Below are positions 25,503 through 33,461 of a stretch of DNA of 64,000 nt, piece after piece. How positions within the stretch are numbered: the stretch's first letter is position 1; each line of letters opens with the position of its first letter. The notes below the pieces were generated by a model. That model ran no database searches and was not told the DNA's origin. It saw nothing but the letters and a program-made list of their open reading frames with translations. This DNA comes from Paenibacillus oralis (lineage in GTDB: Bacteria; Bacillota; Bacilli; Paenibacillales; Paenibacillaceae), in assembly GCF_003863965.1 (NCBI RefSeq), contig NZ_RRCN01000002.1, positions 126,569 through 190,568 of the forward strand, in the 5' to 3' direction. Both the position numbers and the translations under genes were made by a program.

Positions 25503-25533
25503 ACAATTGGTTCTGCTATTCACCTCTAATAAG

Positions 25534-25628
25534 TAATCTGTTATAATTAACCTAATAAATTGAATAAATACAACAGCAGGAAGCACCGCTGATTAGGGTA
25601 AAGCCTAATTCGTGGATGCTTCTTTTTT
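25534..25628 (+). promoter_or_regulatory. Type II leader b: promoter and GGAAGCACC terminator
   Basis: TATAAT near 25540 is followed by AATTGAATAAATAC and a terminator whose stem starts GGAAGCACC, contains an inner ATTAGG/CCTAAT stem and closes with GATGCTTC and seven Ts. It matches the type II leader of the conjugation operon. Confidence 0.6.
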
Positions 25629-25656
25629 TAATATTATCCATCGGGGGGATATTCAA

Positions 25657-26026
25657 ATGTTGCAGGCACGAATTCCAAGTCGATTTGTGGGCATGGTACC
25701 AGGGGCGTATATGGTTGTGGGGTTATCATTCAAACCCGAGGTAACATCTAGTGTCAATACAGGATTTGGTATGTTCGATTTTAAGTTCAAGATTGGGGAC
25801 GTAGATAGACCGCTTGATATCCTGTCGGCTCTTCAGGTGAGCGAGCAAAAGATTCTTAACTAATTTACTAGGACAGAATTCCCGCTCCAAGAAAGACATC
25901 TTCCGGCAGAAGGTAATGTTTGCACAAGTAGTGATCCAGCGCTGGGTCGCCCCTCGTTTTGGAACGCTGTTTCCTTTGCCAAGAGAGATAGTAGATGAGA
26001 GCTCATTCATATTATGGAACCCCTGA
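25657..26026 (+). pseudogene. Frameshifted small gene (two frames)
   Basis: The first frame starts at an ATG behind GGGGGAT and gives 68 residues (FVGMVPGAYMVVGLSFKPE...ALQVSEQKILN), stopping at 25863. The overlapping next frame continues with protein-like sequence (LLGQNSRSKKDIFRQKVMF, QRWVAPRFGTLFPLPREIVDE) to a stop at 26026, without a start of its own. The two most simply form one protein of ~120 residues broken by a shift near 25860. The product is not recognised. The remaining bases up to 26170 hold only a weak hairpin. Confidence 0.45.
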
Positions 26027-26176
26027 TCTTTAATCAGGTCAGAATCCTGAGAAAGGCCTAGTGGAACAAAGTGATTAAGAATTCCCTTGGTATGCATAGA
26101 GTAATTCAAATACAGGCTCACCCAAACGGTGATTGGTGATGTTTTTGTTAGGCATTAAACAAGAAAAGGTGTGGTC

Positions 26177-27286
26177 ATGCTGAAGAATCGTCTGGAATAT
26201 GAAAAATTGAAAATTTCAACTTCATTTGTTAAAGGTCGGGAATTCTTGGACATAACAGGCAGTGTAATCTTAACCGATGAAAGAACGGGGTTCAGCAAGG
26301 AAGGAGGCTATATTCGTGCAATAGTTATTTCTTCGAAGTGGACCCGTCAATCCTTTATTGAGCTCACTGCTGGAATAGACGAGAAGTTATTTAACTGTGC
26401 ATGTTGTTTGGATGCGCATAATCTTAGTGCCGGAACAGTCGCATTTCTTATGGAAAGTGAATTTGTCGGATCAGAAAGATCGCATGAGGACCGGGCTTTC
26501 GTTGACCTTTTCTCATTTTTACAGGAGGTTCTGAGTAGCGACATCATCGTGACGTTCCTACCTTTTAGTCTTGAAGTGAAAAAACAGCAGGGCTTTATTC
26601 GAGTTTGGGGGCCGGATAAAAGATCGTATTCGATCAGTTACAATGCCGTTAGTAATGAAATGTTAACATTAGATTCCGTTGAAGGACAGATCGGTGCTGA
26701 CGAAGCGGCAGCAACTCCCAACTGGTCTGTTGCTCCAGTTCTTAATCGGTTGCGCTCAGTATCTTTGGCAGAAGGAGTATCCTGGCATAGTGAAGGGGCA
26801 AAAAAGGTCGTCGAACTCTTTAAAGAAAATGAGAATGCCCCCTTAACCAAACAACAAATTCTGAACGCTGTTGTGTTAAATGAGGACGACTTGAGTATGG
26901 CCATGATGGAATTGTTGGACCTCGATTTACTAGAGGAATGGGAGTTAAAGGAGGAAGAAGAGAAGGAGACTCAGGATGAAATAAAGCCGATATTCGAAAG
27001 AAAGGATTTCCTGCAGGCAGTTTATGATAGGGAACATAGCAAGGTACAAGAACTTCTGCGGCAACCGGGTGTACAGGTAAATGATATCGACGCTGACGGA
27101 CGAAATGCTATGTTTATTGCCCTTGAGAATAAGGACCTCGATATGGTTAGACTTCTTCTTGAAGCCGGGATAGATCCCAACTATGAAAATGAGGATGGGA
27201 TGACGGCAATTAAAATATGCTGGTTAACTCGAAACCACTCAGCGGAATCTCTATTAAGGGAATACGGTGCAGAATTGGATATCTGA
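26177..27286 (+). CDS. Ankyrin-repeat protein
   Basis: About 369 residues; a GTG six bases earlier is possible. The first ~180 residues are not recognised, then comes a helical part with an acidic stretch (EEWELKEEEEKET). The last ~90 residues form two to three ankyrin repeats (DIDADGRNAMFIALENKDL, MVRLLLEAGIDPNYENEDG, SAESLLREYGAELD). Ankyrin repeats bind proteins. The last codon and stop lie at the end of an IS200/IS605 derivative; without it the gene would end ELDM-stop rather than ELDI-stop, so the insertion is harmless. Confidence 0.75.
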   Translation: MLKNRLEYEKLKISTSFVKGREFLDITGSVILTDERTGFSKEGGYIRAIVISSKWTRQSFIELTAGIDEKLFNCACCLDAHNLSAGTVAFLMESEFVGSERSHEDRAFVDLFSFLQEVLSSDIIVTFLPFSLEVKKQQGFIRVWGPDKRSYSISYNAVSNEMLTLDSVEGQIGADEAAATPNWSVAPVLNRLRSVSLAEGVSWHSEGAKKVVELFKENENAPLTKQQILNAVVLNEDDLSMAMMELLDLDLLEEWELKEEEEKETQDEIKPIFERKDFLQAVYDREHSKVQELLRQPGVQVNDIDADGRNAMFIALENKDLDMVRLLLEAGIDPNYENEDGMTAIKICWLTRNHSAESLLREYGAELDI

Positions 27287-27571
27287 CACTCCACCCGGCT
27301 AAAGCCGTGGGATTCTTGGATAGTTAGCGCACTCACTTCATTTCTGCTTCATGCAACCCCCAAGTATAGGGCTGTGCCATCAGCCCATCCTAAGACAGTG
27401 CAAATAGCATCTTAGCCTGACAGACTGTTACCATATGCCACAGATGGGTGTTTAGATGTTTTTACGTCTTGTGTTTTACGGACTCATAGATTTTACGCTC
27501 GGAAAGTCTTCTTTAAGTCCGAGCAACCTCATTCCATACCTAAAGACAAGGGCTTTCTCGGCTAAATATCT
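27283..27571 (-). mobile_element. Deletion derivative of an IS200/IS605 (IS608-type) element, 289 bp
   Basis: Read on the minus strand it has the left end (GCCGAGAAAGCCC) and right end (AAGAATCCCACGGCT...GTGGAGTGTCAG) of the complete TnpB element at 58130-59396, with almost all of tnpB missing. It lies next to TTAC (GTAA on the plus strand, 27572-27575), the same target tetranucleotide. The retained 3' part includes the putative omega-RNA scaffold, whose two hairpins differ from the full copy by compensating changes. It covers the bases between the ankyrin gene and its terminator. Confidence 0.8.
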
Positions 27572-27599
27572 GTAACGAGAAGGTCCTATATTGCATAGG

Positions 27600-27636
27600 A
27601 AAAGACGGGTGTTATGAAGCCCCGTCTTTTTTGTTT
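27600..27636. terminator. Bidirectional terminator
   Basis: AAAAGACGGG and CCCGTCTTTTTT form a stem with A- and T-runs on either side. It can end the ankyrin gene on the plus strand and the two-gene minus-strand unit from the other side. Confidence 0.75.
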
Positions 27637-27914
27637 CTCATTTGCGAATACAATTTGTAAGGCAACGCAATACCGGCTAAGAATAAGGATGCGGACATCA
27701 TATAGTAAAGTACGGGACTTGTCGTTATAAGCTTTGGCAAACTTGTTGATATCCAGATGAGTGCGATCAAGTAAAAGGATGAAGCTCCGGCTATTATGTT
27801 GTAGCGTACCAAGTAATTGAGAACCCCACCTGTATCATCCGCTTTCTTTTTTGCGATCACGAAGCCAATACACTGAAGTACTAACACAATGGCGACAATC
27901 CAAGGAATAATCAC
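27612..27914 (-). CDS. Small polytopic membrane protein
   Basis: 100 residues with three hydrophobic segments (IIPWIVAIVLVLQCIGFVIA, AGASSFYLIALIWI, YYMMSASLFLAGIALPY). It lies three bases after the preceding minus-strand gene, so the two are one unit. Its last codons form part of the shared terminator hairpin. Not recognised. Confidence 0.6.
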   Translation of the reverse strand: MIIPWIVAIVLVLQCIGFVIAKKKADDTGGVLNYLVRYNIIAGASSFYLIALIWISTSLPKLITTSPVLYYMMSASLFLAGIALPYKLYSQMRNKKDGAS

Positions 27915-27917
27915 ATT

Positions 27918-28295
27918 CTACCTCTTCTCCCCCTGTTTGTCTTCAAGGATTTGCTCCATAATGAAGATATCGAGAGCACTTTCGATCCCTTGAGCAAATA
28001 AGGCGGCCTTTTCCGGACTGTCAAAGGTGAATTTCATGCGGGATGAATACTCTTGTGTGTACTTGCTTGGAGAATTGGTTCTGAAGACTCGCGCCGATTT
28101 AATTCTGTCTTTTAACCAATATTTCTTAAACTCGAAGGCAAAGTACACATTTGTTGTTTTTTTCATTTTTTCACGGAGTTTGTTGTCTTGGAAACTTACC
28201 TTTACCTCCACGATGTGTTGATTAGGAGTCAGGGTTGATTCGCTGACCTTTACGTTCCAAGGATGGACGGCTTTATTTTTATATCTCACGATCAT
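27918..28295 (-). CDS. Hypothetical protein
   Basis: 125 residues; GAAGGTGA lies before the ATG on the minus strand. Soluble, basic, probably one alpha/beta domain (HIVEVKVSFQDNKLREKM, FDSPEKAALFAQGIESALD). Its promoter region adjoins the divergent type I promoter at 28371. Not recognised. Confidence 0.55.
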   Translation of the reverse strand: MIVRYKNKAVHPWNVKVSESTLTPNQHIVEVKVSFQDNKLREKMKKTTNVYFAFEFKKYWLKDRIKSARVFRTNSPSKYTQEYSSRMKFTFDSPEKAALFAQGIESALDIFIMEQILEDKQGEKR

Positions 28296-28370
28296 TCACC
28301 TTCGCTAGTATATTTATACTTATTTTACACCATCATATTGACTCCTGCACTTCCGGAACACCGATCCTAA

Positions 28371-28592
28371 TTTACATTGCCGGCTCATCATAATATAATA
28401 AGAACATACCTTTTATTTATCTCTCTTAGTGGAGGCACGCGCCAGGCCACTTATTCTAAGCTTGTTAATTCGTTCTTGGAGAACTTCTTTGTCTATTGGA
28501 CATAAATTGCTCACTGGCATTAATTATATTGGAATAACGCTTGATCAAAGCGGCTAATTGATGAATTAGACGTTTTGGTCAGGCGTTTTTTC
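28371..28592 (+). promoter_or_regulatory. Type I leader 3: promoter, bulged hairpin and terminator ahead of the methyltransferase cassettes
   Basis: TTTACA, 17 bp, TATAAT (28394-28399), then ACATACCTTTT and a T-rich run. The hairpin at 28428-28451 has outer stem AGTGG/CCACT, bulged A, inner stem GGC/GCC, loop ACGC and 3-nt 3' loop AGG; ATTCTAAG follows. A 12-bp terminator stem (28538-28584) and seven Ts close the leader. Confidence 0.78.
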
Positions 28593-28636
28593 TTTGCCTG
28601 AAAACTAAAAAAACGTAGAAAAGGAGCTTAAAGAGT

Positions 28637-28948
28637 ATGGGGAAATACTGGAAGATACCGGTCATACACTCGATGCTGGAAGTATCGACTGCTCACCTGT
28701 CCAAAGAAACACTGAAATGGCTGGGGGAACACGCGGATTCTATAGAGCCCAGTGGCTTCATCGTCTATGCTAAATCAGAGTACGGATACTTTATTCCGAT
28801 TATCGACTCTGATGATTCCTTGTCTGAAGACAGAAGCATACCCGACGACTTAAGGAAAGTCATCGAATTTGCGGAAAGTCAGCAATGTACTTGGATCATG
28901 ATTGAACGTGACGGATTCGTAATCGACCAGCTTCCATTGCTTGAATAG
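28637..28948 (+). CDS. DUF5983-like small protein
   Basis: 103 residues. The order STAHLSKETLKWL, YGYFIPI, IPDDLRKVIEFAESQQCTWIMIERDG, DQLPLLE matches the DUF5983 pattern, a family of unknown function common on plasmids and integrative elements. First gene behind type I leader 3. Confidence 0.6.
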   Translation: MGKYWKIPVIHSMLEVSTAHLSKETLKWLGEHADSIEPSGFIVYAKSEYGYFIPIIDSDDSLSEDRSIPDDLRKVIEFAESQQCTWIMIERDGFVIDQLPLLE

Positions 28949-28981
28949 CAATGGTATGCGAAGCGGTCCTTGTTTTTCTGG

Positions 28982-29005
28982 GATTCTTTTGCGAATCTCT
29001 TTTTT
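28982..29005 (+). terminator. Intercistronic terminator
   Basis: GATTC pairs with GAATC across TTTTGC, followed by TCTTTTTT. It lies 80 bases upstream of the next gene inside what is otherwise one operon. Confidence 0.55.
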
Positions 29006-29031
29006 AATTCCAATTTTGAGGAGAGGTGGAC

Positions 29032-29928
29032 ATGGTGAAACGAATAGCATTGATCACTGAATCACAAGCAAGACAAGAAGTACCTACCGTTGCCTATGAA
29101 TTTTACAAAAGCCCCAAAAGCCGCTGGGTCAACGCAATTATGGAGTATATGGAGACCAGGGAGTTCCCAAGGAGTGACATGTTTTTCGTCAGCCTTGTTA
29201 ACAAACGGATTTACGGATATGACGAAATGATTAGTCCTTATCCCAAGAGGGTTTATCATCCAAGAAAACAGGATAGCGCCATGTTTGCTCAGGACATTTT
29301 GAAATTCATCCAATCTTATGGAGAACCGGTATTTGTTGAACTCCATATGAGCCAGACGCTGGCCAATGAATTGAAGTCTTTGTTCCATACCCATGGAATT
29401 GACTACAAGTTTTACGGGGAGGGCCAATCGCTTGCAGCGAAACCGATATATTATCAGCGGCTGATCCTTGAAGAGATGGATGTCCGTAAGGTAAGGGACA
29501 TACACCGAGAGAAATGGGGGTTAGCAGCCGGCATTATTAAGAGGTCTCCGACTGAAGCTCAACGAATCTTGGACGAGTACGGACACAAACAGTATTTGTT
29601 TAAACCCGAGGTGGAAACTATCCTTGAGAGCCTGAAGCAGGTAATGAAAAAGCATTATGAACGGCGTAAGGATGAAAGGGAAGCCTTCGATGAATTTCTC
29701 CAGGAACTCGCGGCGGAAGAAGGTTCTCAGGACTTCGAGGCATTTTTCCAAAACGTCAATTGTATTTATGAGCTTTGTGCGCAGTCACAGAAGTACGAGC
29801 AACTGAAGACACGGTTCGGTCGCCCAATGTCCAAGTTTGAGCGGTATCTCATCAAGCGGGAATACGCTCTTGAAATTGAAAACAAGATCAGTGCGACCTT
29901 ACTGAAGTTACAAATCAATCTGTTATAA
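29032..29928 (+). CDS. DUF6884-like protein, copy A
   Basis: 298 residues from an ATG behind GAGGAGAGG. The N-terminal ~150 residues (KRIALITES, AYEFYKSPKSRWVNAIMEYME, FVSLVNKRIYGYDEMISPYPKRVYH) fit the DUF6884 pattern of mobile-element proteins of unknown activity. The C-terminal half is a long helical region with a conserved end (FGRPMSKFERYLIKREYALE). It is a paralogue of the gene at 31120-32004. Each copy is followed by a mini-ORF, a structured RNA leader and a DNA methyltransferase, so it probably works with DNA modification. Confidence 0.55.
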   Translation: MVKRIALITESQARQEVPTVAYEFYKSPKSRWVNAIMEYMETREFPRSDMFFVSLVNKRIYGYDEMISPYPKRVYHPRKQDSAMFAQDILKFIQSYGEPVFVELHMSQTLANELKSLFHTHGIDYKFYGEGQSLAAKPIYYQRLILEEMDVRKVRDIHREKWGLAAGIIKRSPTEAQRILDEYGHKQYLFKPEVETILESLKQVMKKHYERRKDEREAFDEFLQELAAEEGSQDFEAFFQNVNCIYELCAQSQKYEQLKTRFGRPMSKFERYLIKREYALEIENKISATLLKLQINLL

Positions 29929-29951
29929 AAATAAATGACATGGTGGTGAAT

Positions 29952-29993
29952 ATGAAGCGTAACCGAGAAAAAATTCCGATTGTTACTCGTTAG
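29952..29993 (+). CDS. Mini-ORF of 13 codons ahead of RNA leader A
   Basis: MKRNREKIPIVTR starts behind GGTGGTGA. The second cassette has a mini-ORF of 12 codons with a similar start context (GGGTGATGAATATG). A leader-peptide role is possible; the sequences of the two peptides are unrelated. Confidence 0.35.
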   Translation: MKRNREKIPIVTR

Positions 29994-30012
29994 TTTAGGC
30001 GTGATGAAGGAG

Positions 30013-30060
30013 CAAGAAAGCAGGAGAGGAAGGGGATGATCCTGAGTTCCTTTCTTGTTT
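30013..30060 (+). terminator. Hairpin with T-rich end before RNA leader A
   Basis: CAAGAAAG pairs with CTTTCTTG across a ~29-base loop, then TTTAG. Possible intercistronic terminator. Confidence 0.45.
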
Positions 30061-30208
30061 AGAGCCCATTGTGGCCACCTTCGGCTCATATCCCTACCGG
30101 GAAAAGTAGCGGCCGCGCAGCCCCTTACTGTACGCGCGGTAGGAAAACTGTTAGATTCCTGCCTTCTCCGAACCTTTCAAAAGTTTCGGAAAAGGAGAGT
30201 AACAATTC
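30060..30208 (+). ncRNA. Structured 5' leader A of a DNA methyltransferase gene (riboswitch-like)
   Basis: It aligns with leader B (32082-32221) while the stem sequences differ: CCC/GGG followed by GAAAAGTAGC; CCGCGC/GCGCGG around a loop with GCCCCTT; GGTAGGAA/TTCCTGCC with a loop ending TTAGA; then CCTT-TCCGAA pairing with TTCGGA-AAGG. The last stem contains the ribosome binding site AAGGAG of the methyltransferase, so it would block translation. Ligand or partner unknown; no known riboswitch class was recognised. Confidence 0.65.
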
Positions 30209-31057
30209 ATGAATCAATTGTCAAATAAAAAATCTACCCTTCGTTATTTTGGTGGCAAAGGGTGGCTTGCAAAGCATCTTATTTCCCTATTCCCAGAAGA
30301 TCATACCTATTCAACGTTTGTCGATCTTTTCGGGGGTGGCGGTCACGTCATCACGCAGAAGGCTCGAACGTCGCAGGTGGAGGTCTTTAACGACAAGGAT
30401 GCTGATTTGGTAAACTTCCTTCTTGTATTGGCTGGTCCGCAGCGACAAGAGCTCAAACGCAAATTGCATTCCCTGCCTACCAGCCGGTATCTCTTTGAGA
30501 AATGGCAAGATGAATGGTTTCAAGGGATACGGCCGGATAGTGAACTAGAACGTGCAATTCGGTATTATTACATTCAACGAATGAAGATTGTTCCCAGTCC
30601 GAATGAAAAGAGTGGTTTTCGGTCGAGTAAGACGAAGAACACTGCTACTGACTTTCAGCATTCAATTGAAAATCTTGATGATTTTGCTGAACGATTCAGA
30701 AACGTTATGATCGAACAAAGAGATTTTCGTGATATCATCGAAATTTACGATTCCCCAAACACCTTCTTTTTCTGTGACGCACCCTATGTGAATAGGGAGC
30801 GTCGATACAAAGGAGGCTTCAGTAAGGGAGATCATATTGATCTGGCAAATCTTTTGTCAAAGATACAGGGGAAAGCGATGGTCACCTATTACGGACACCC
30901 GTTGATTCTGGAACTTTACTCCTCCTGGCGTTTAGAGACTGTTGATGCTGCAGTAGGAGGGGTAACGAAAGGAGAGTTAGGCGAGTCAAGAAATCGGAAA
31001 ACTGAGCATATTTTTATGAATTATCAATATGAGCGGCAAATGACGCTCTGGGACTAA
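30209..31057 (+). CDS. D12-class adenine-N6 DNA methyltransferase
   Basis: 282 residues, full length. The SAM-binding region has LRYFGGKGWLAKHL (residues ~10-23) and VDLFGGGGHV (~40-49). The catalytic motif is DAPY (190-193) instead of the more usual DPPY. In the family this transfers a methyl group to adenine N6 in DNA. The protein ends RQMTLWD, resembling a clamp-binding peptide. No restriction enzyme partner is nearby, so a protective or regulatory role is more likely. Translation seems controlled by RNA leader A. Confidence 0.88.
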   Translation: MNQLSNKKSTLRYFGGKGWLAKHLISLFPEDHTYSTFVDLFGGGGHVITQKARTSQVEVFNDKDADLVNFLLVLAGPQRQELKRKLHSLPTSRYLFEKWQDEWFQGIRPDSELERAIRYYYIQRMKIVPSPNEKSGFRSSKTKNTATDFQHSIENLDDFAERFRNVMIEQRDFRDIIEIYDSPNTFFFCDAPYVNRERRYKGGFSKGDHIDLANLLSKIQGKAMVTYYGHPLILELYSSWRLETVDAAVGGVTKGELGESRNRKTEHIFMNYQYERQMTLWD

Positions 31058-31070
31058 AAATCATCATCAG

Positions 31071-31100
31071 CAGGAGCGTAACCCGCTCCTGTTTTGCTTT
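31071..31100 (+). terminator. Intercistronic terminator
   Basis: CAGGAGCG pairs with CGCTCCTG, followed by TTTTGCTTTT. It lies between the first methyltransferase and the second cassette. Confidence 0.75.
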
Positions 31101-31119
31101 TGAAAGCGAGGTATAGAAT

Positions 31120-32004
31120 ATGAAAGTCGCATTTATTATTGAATCCTCCAACCGGATTCTCTCCGGCCCTGCCAAGGAGTTTTATTACGGGAAGGGTAGC
31201 CGGTGGATATCCGCCGTTTTAGATTATTTAAAGGAATGTCAGTTCCCTCAGGAAGACATTTACTTTCTAAGCTTCTACAACAACCGAATTATTGGATTTG
31301 ATGAAGTTGTTGAACACTACCCGCTTCAGCCTTCTCCATCAAAGGCACAACAAAAGGAGTTCGCTGGAAAGATTTTTAATTTTTTAGAGGATAAATACCC
31401 AGGGGCCGAAGTTGATCTACACGTAAGTAAAAATATATCCGACCATCTGATCCCTTTATTGAAACAGGCTGGGATACGTTTTCATCTGTTTGCCGATGGT
31501 GTGCAGCTTGGAATGAAGCCGAATGTCTATAAGGATTTAATCCTCCAGGCAAGGTCAATGAAGAAGATGAAAGAATTGCAGAAGGAAAAAGAGCGATTGA
31601 TCGCAGTTCCTGAGCATTTTACCCCTCATGAGGCAGAGAGGATTCTAGAACAATTTGGTCATCTTGGGTCTCAGAACGGCTTTAAAACATTGTTTTCGGA
31701 GTTAAAGCAACATCTAAAAGCTTATAAGCAGCAGGTACGCCAATCATTAGCTGCCAAGGACGAGTTCTATCGTACATTTTTTAAACAGGAAGCAGGGGAG
31801 GAACTGCAATCCTTTTTTGAACAGATTGGCAGTATTACGGAGATGTTTAGGCGACATGAACAATTGGATACTCTTAAAGCCAAACATGGAAAACTAGTTG
31901 CAAAGTTTACTAAATGCCTGATCAAACAGGGATACGTTAAAAACACCGAGAACCAAATCAGCGAATTACTATTTCTCTTACAAATTGCTCTATTAAAAGG
32001 GTGA
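31120..32004 (+). CDS. DUF6884-like protein, copy B
   Basis: 294 residues, paralogous over its length to the 29032-29928 product: KVAFIIESS, KEFYYGKGSRWISAVLDYLKE, FYNNRIIGFDEVVEHYPLQ, and the same C-terminal plan (HGKLVAKFTKCLIKQGYVK). GAAAGCGAGG lies upstream. It heads the second cassette and is followed by a mini-ORF, RNA leader B and another methyltransferase. Function unknown. Confidence 0.55.
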   Translation: MKVAFIIESSNRILSGPAKEFYYGKGSRWISAVLDYLKECQFPQEDIYFLSFYNNRIIGFDEVVEHYPLQPSPSKAQQKEFAGKIFNFLEDKYPGAEVDLHVSKNISDHLIPLLKQAGIRFHLFADGVQLGMKPNVYKDLILQARSMKKMKELQKEKERLIAVPEHFTPHEAERILEQFGHLGSQNGFKTLFSELKQHLKAYKQQVRQSLAAKDEFYRTFFKQEAGEELQSFFEQIGSITEMFRRHEQLDTLKAKHGKLVAKFTKCLIKQGYVKNTENQISELLFLLQIALLKG

Positions 32005-32009
32005 TGAAT

Positions 32010-32048
32010 ATGGTAAAAGTTCAAGGTTTATGGGGCTTTCTCCACTAA
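32010..32048 (+). CDS. Mini-ORF of 12 codons ahead of RNA leader B
   Basis: MVKVQGLWGFLH starts behind GGGTGATG, overlapping the region just after the DUF6884 copy B stop. It mirrors the mini-ORF of cassette A in position and start context. Confidence 0.35.
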   Translation: MVKVQGLWGFLH

Positions 32049-32081
32049 AGGTGCAAGAGGGTAACTGATTTGTTCAGTTTG

Positions 32082-32221
32082 TAAGTCCAATGTGGCTCGC
32101 TCTCACGCTGGTAACCCGATCGGGGAAGAGTAGCATCTGCGCCCCTTGTGGAGCAGATGGGGCAACAATAGAGTCCCGCCTTATCCAAATCTGAATTTCT
32201 GATTTGGAAGGGGAACTCCCT
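32082..32221 (+). ncRNA. Structured 5' leader B of a DNA methyltransferase gene (riboswitch-like)
   Basis: Same order as leader A: CCAATGTGGC; CCCG/CGGGG followed by GAAGAGTAGC; ATCTGC/GCAGAT around GCCCCTT; a GGGGC/GTCCC stem with loop AACAATAGA; then CCTT and CCAAATC pairing with GATTTGG and AAGG, which includes the ribosome binding site. The stems are conserved by compensating changes while loops and joiners are conserved in sequence. Confidence 0.65.
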
Positions 32222-32983
32222 ATGAATACCATCGAACTAATGGATTGTTTAATTGGCATGCAGCACTTGCAAGAAGAAAGTGTAGATCTGATCATTACTT
32301 CTCCACCGTATAACGTAGGGAAATCTTACGAAACCAAGACGGATTTGGACTGCTACTTATCCTGGCAGAGGGAAGTTATCTATGCATGCGAAAGAGTGCT
32401 TCGTGTAGGAGGCAGTATCGTTTACCAAGTTGGTAATTATATCAACAAGGGGGCCGTATATCCCCTTGATTGTATGATGTTCCATTACTTTTTGGAATGC
32501 GGATTGATTCCAAGGAATCGGATCGTTTGGCATTTTGAACATGGTCTGCACTGCAGAAATCGCTTTTCGGGCCGCCACGAGACTGCCCTATGGTTTTCCA
32601 AGGGGGAGGAGTATACCTTCAATTTGGATTCTGTACGTGTTCCTCAGAAGTATCCAGGCAAAAAACACTATAAAGGACCGAAGAAAGGGCAGTTATCGGG
32701 AAATCCTCTTGGCAAGAATCCTGGTGATGTTTGGATTATTCCAAACGTGAAGCATAATCATCCAGAGAAAACGGAACACGAATGCCAATTTCCGCTCGAT
32801 TTGATTCGCCCCTTGATAAAGGCCTTAAGTAATCCGCACGAGCTCGTATTAGACCCTTTTATGGGATCGGGAACGGTTGCGGTTGCCGCTTCGGAATTAT
32901 CAAGGTGTTACATTGGTTTCGAGTTATTGGGCAAAAATATTCAGATTGCACAGCAACGATTGACAGCCTTAAATGTTGAGTGA
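32222..32983 (+). CDS. DNA methyltransferase, beta class (N4-cytosine or N6-adenine)
   Basis: 253 residues; the ATG behind GGAAGGGGA is preferred over an upstream TTG that lies in the leader hairpin. Catalytic motif SPPY (27-30) comes before the SAM-binding motif DPFMGSGTV (~211), the beta-class order. LIITSPPYNVGKSYE at the start and RNRIVWHFEHGLHCRNRFSGRHE in the middle are typical. The base specificity cannot be read. It is the last gene of the operon and is followed by a strong terminator. Confidence 0.88.
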   Translation: MNTIELMDCLIGMQHLQEESVDLIITSPPYNVGKSYETKTDLDCYLSWQREVIYACERVLRVGGSIVYQVGNYINKGAVYPLDCMMFHYFLECGLIPRNRIVWHFEHGLHCRNRFSGRHETALWFSKGEEYTFNLDSVRVPQKYPGKKHYKGPKKGQLSGNPLGKNPGDVWIIPNVKHNHPEKTEHECQFPLDLIRPLIKALSNPHELVLDPFMGSGTVAVAASELSRCYIGFELLGKNIQIAQQRLTALNVE

Positions 32984-32990
32984 ATAGAGA

Positions 32991-33024
32991 CAAGGGGCCT
33001 TATAGATCGGCCCCTTGTTTTTTT
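32991..33024 (+). terminator. Rho-independent terminator
   Basis: CAAGGGGCC pairs with GGCCCCTTG, followed by seven Ts. It ends the methyltransferase operon. The next ~125 bases hold no supported gene. Confidence 0.9.
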
Positions 33025-33149
33025 ACTAATTTTCTTCAAAAACAACCTGGTGCTCGTTCATAATGAAGTATCGGAAAGATGCTAATTTAACAAAGATGCA
33101 GGAAGATATGAAAAATGGGTTTCCGTGAAGTCTTCGATCAATGAGAAAC

Positions 33150-33419
33150 TTGAAATTCATTTGAATCATGGTATGATTAAGTGCATACCTTGTATTATTT
33201 TTTCTAACTCTCAGCCTGGGCATAGAGAGTATTCTATCGTAACCGAAGCACCTGAGAAAGGTGATTAAGTTTAATTCACACTATTCGTGTGTCTTTTTGC
33301 TTAATCCCTTTAATTCAGGTGCTTTTTTGCGTTTAGCCAAAAGTTCAATCAACCAACTTCAAAAATCACCTGACAAGGGAGCAAGAGACACACTTTGTTT
33401 TATTGTCAGGTGATTTTTG
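33150..33419 (+). promoter_or_regulatory. Type I leader 4: promoter, bulged hairpin and two tandem terminators
   Basis: TTGAAA, 16 bp, TATGAT (33172-33177), then GCATACCTTG and a T-rich run. The hairpin at 33207-33230 has outer stem ACTCTC/GAGAGT, inner GCC/GGC and 3-nt 3' loop ATA; ATTCTATCG follows. A first terminator (AAGCACCTGA...TCAGGTGCTT then Ts, 33246-33328) with a nested hairpin and a second (AATCACCTGACAA...TTGTCAGGTGATTTTT, 33362-33419) precede the gene. Confidence 0.75.
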
Positions 33420-33461
33420 CGCACCTACAACCCAATCATAATTCTTTAGGAGGAGATTCAA

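Noticed and set aside
25726..26121. 131-codon minus-strand frame
   Set aside because: The plus strand there carries a protein-like frame continuing the 25657 gene, and the minus frame has no clear ribosome binding site.
30060..30208. Structured leader as a T-box, tRNA-like or known SAM riboswitch
   Set aside because: The AGTAGC segment recalls a T-box, but there is no specifier loop or T-box TGGNACC sequence, and no known SAM class matched the stem order.
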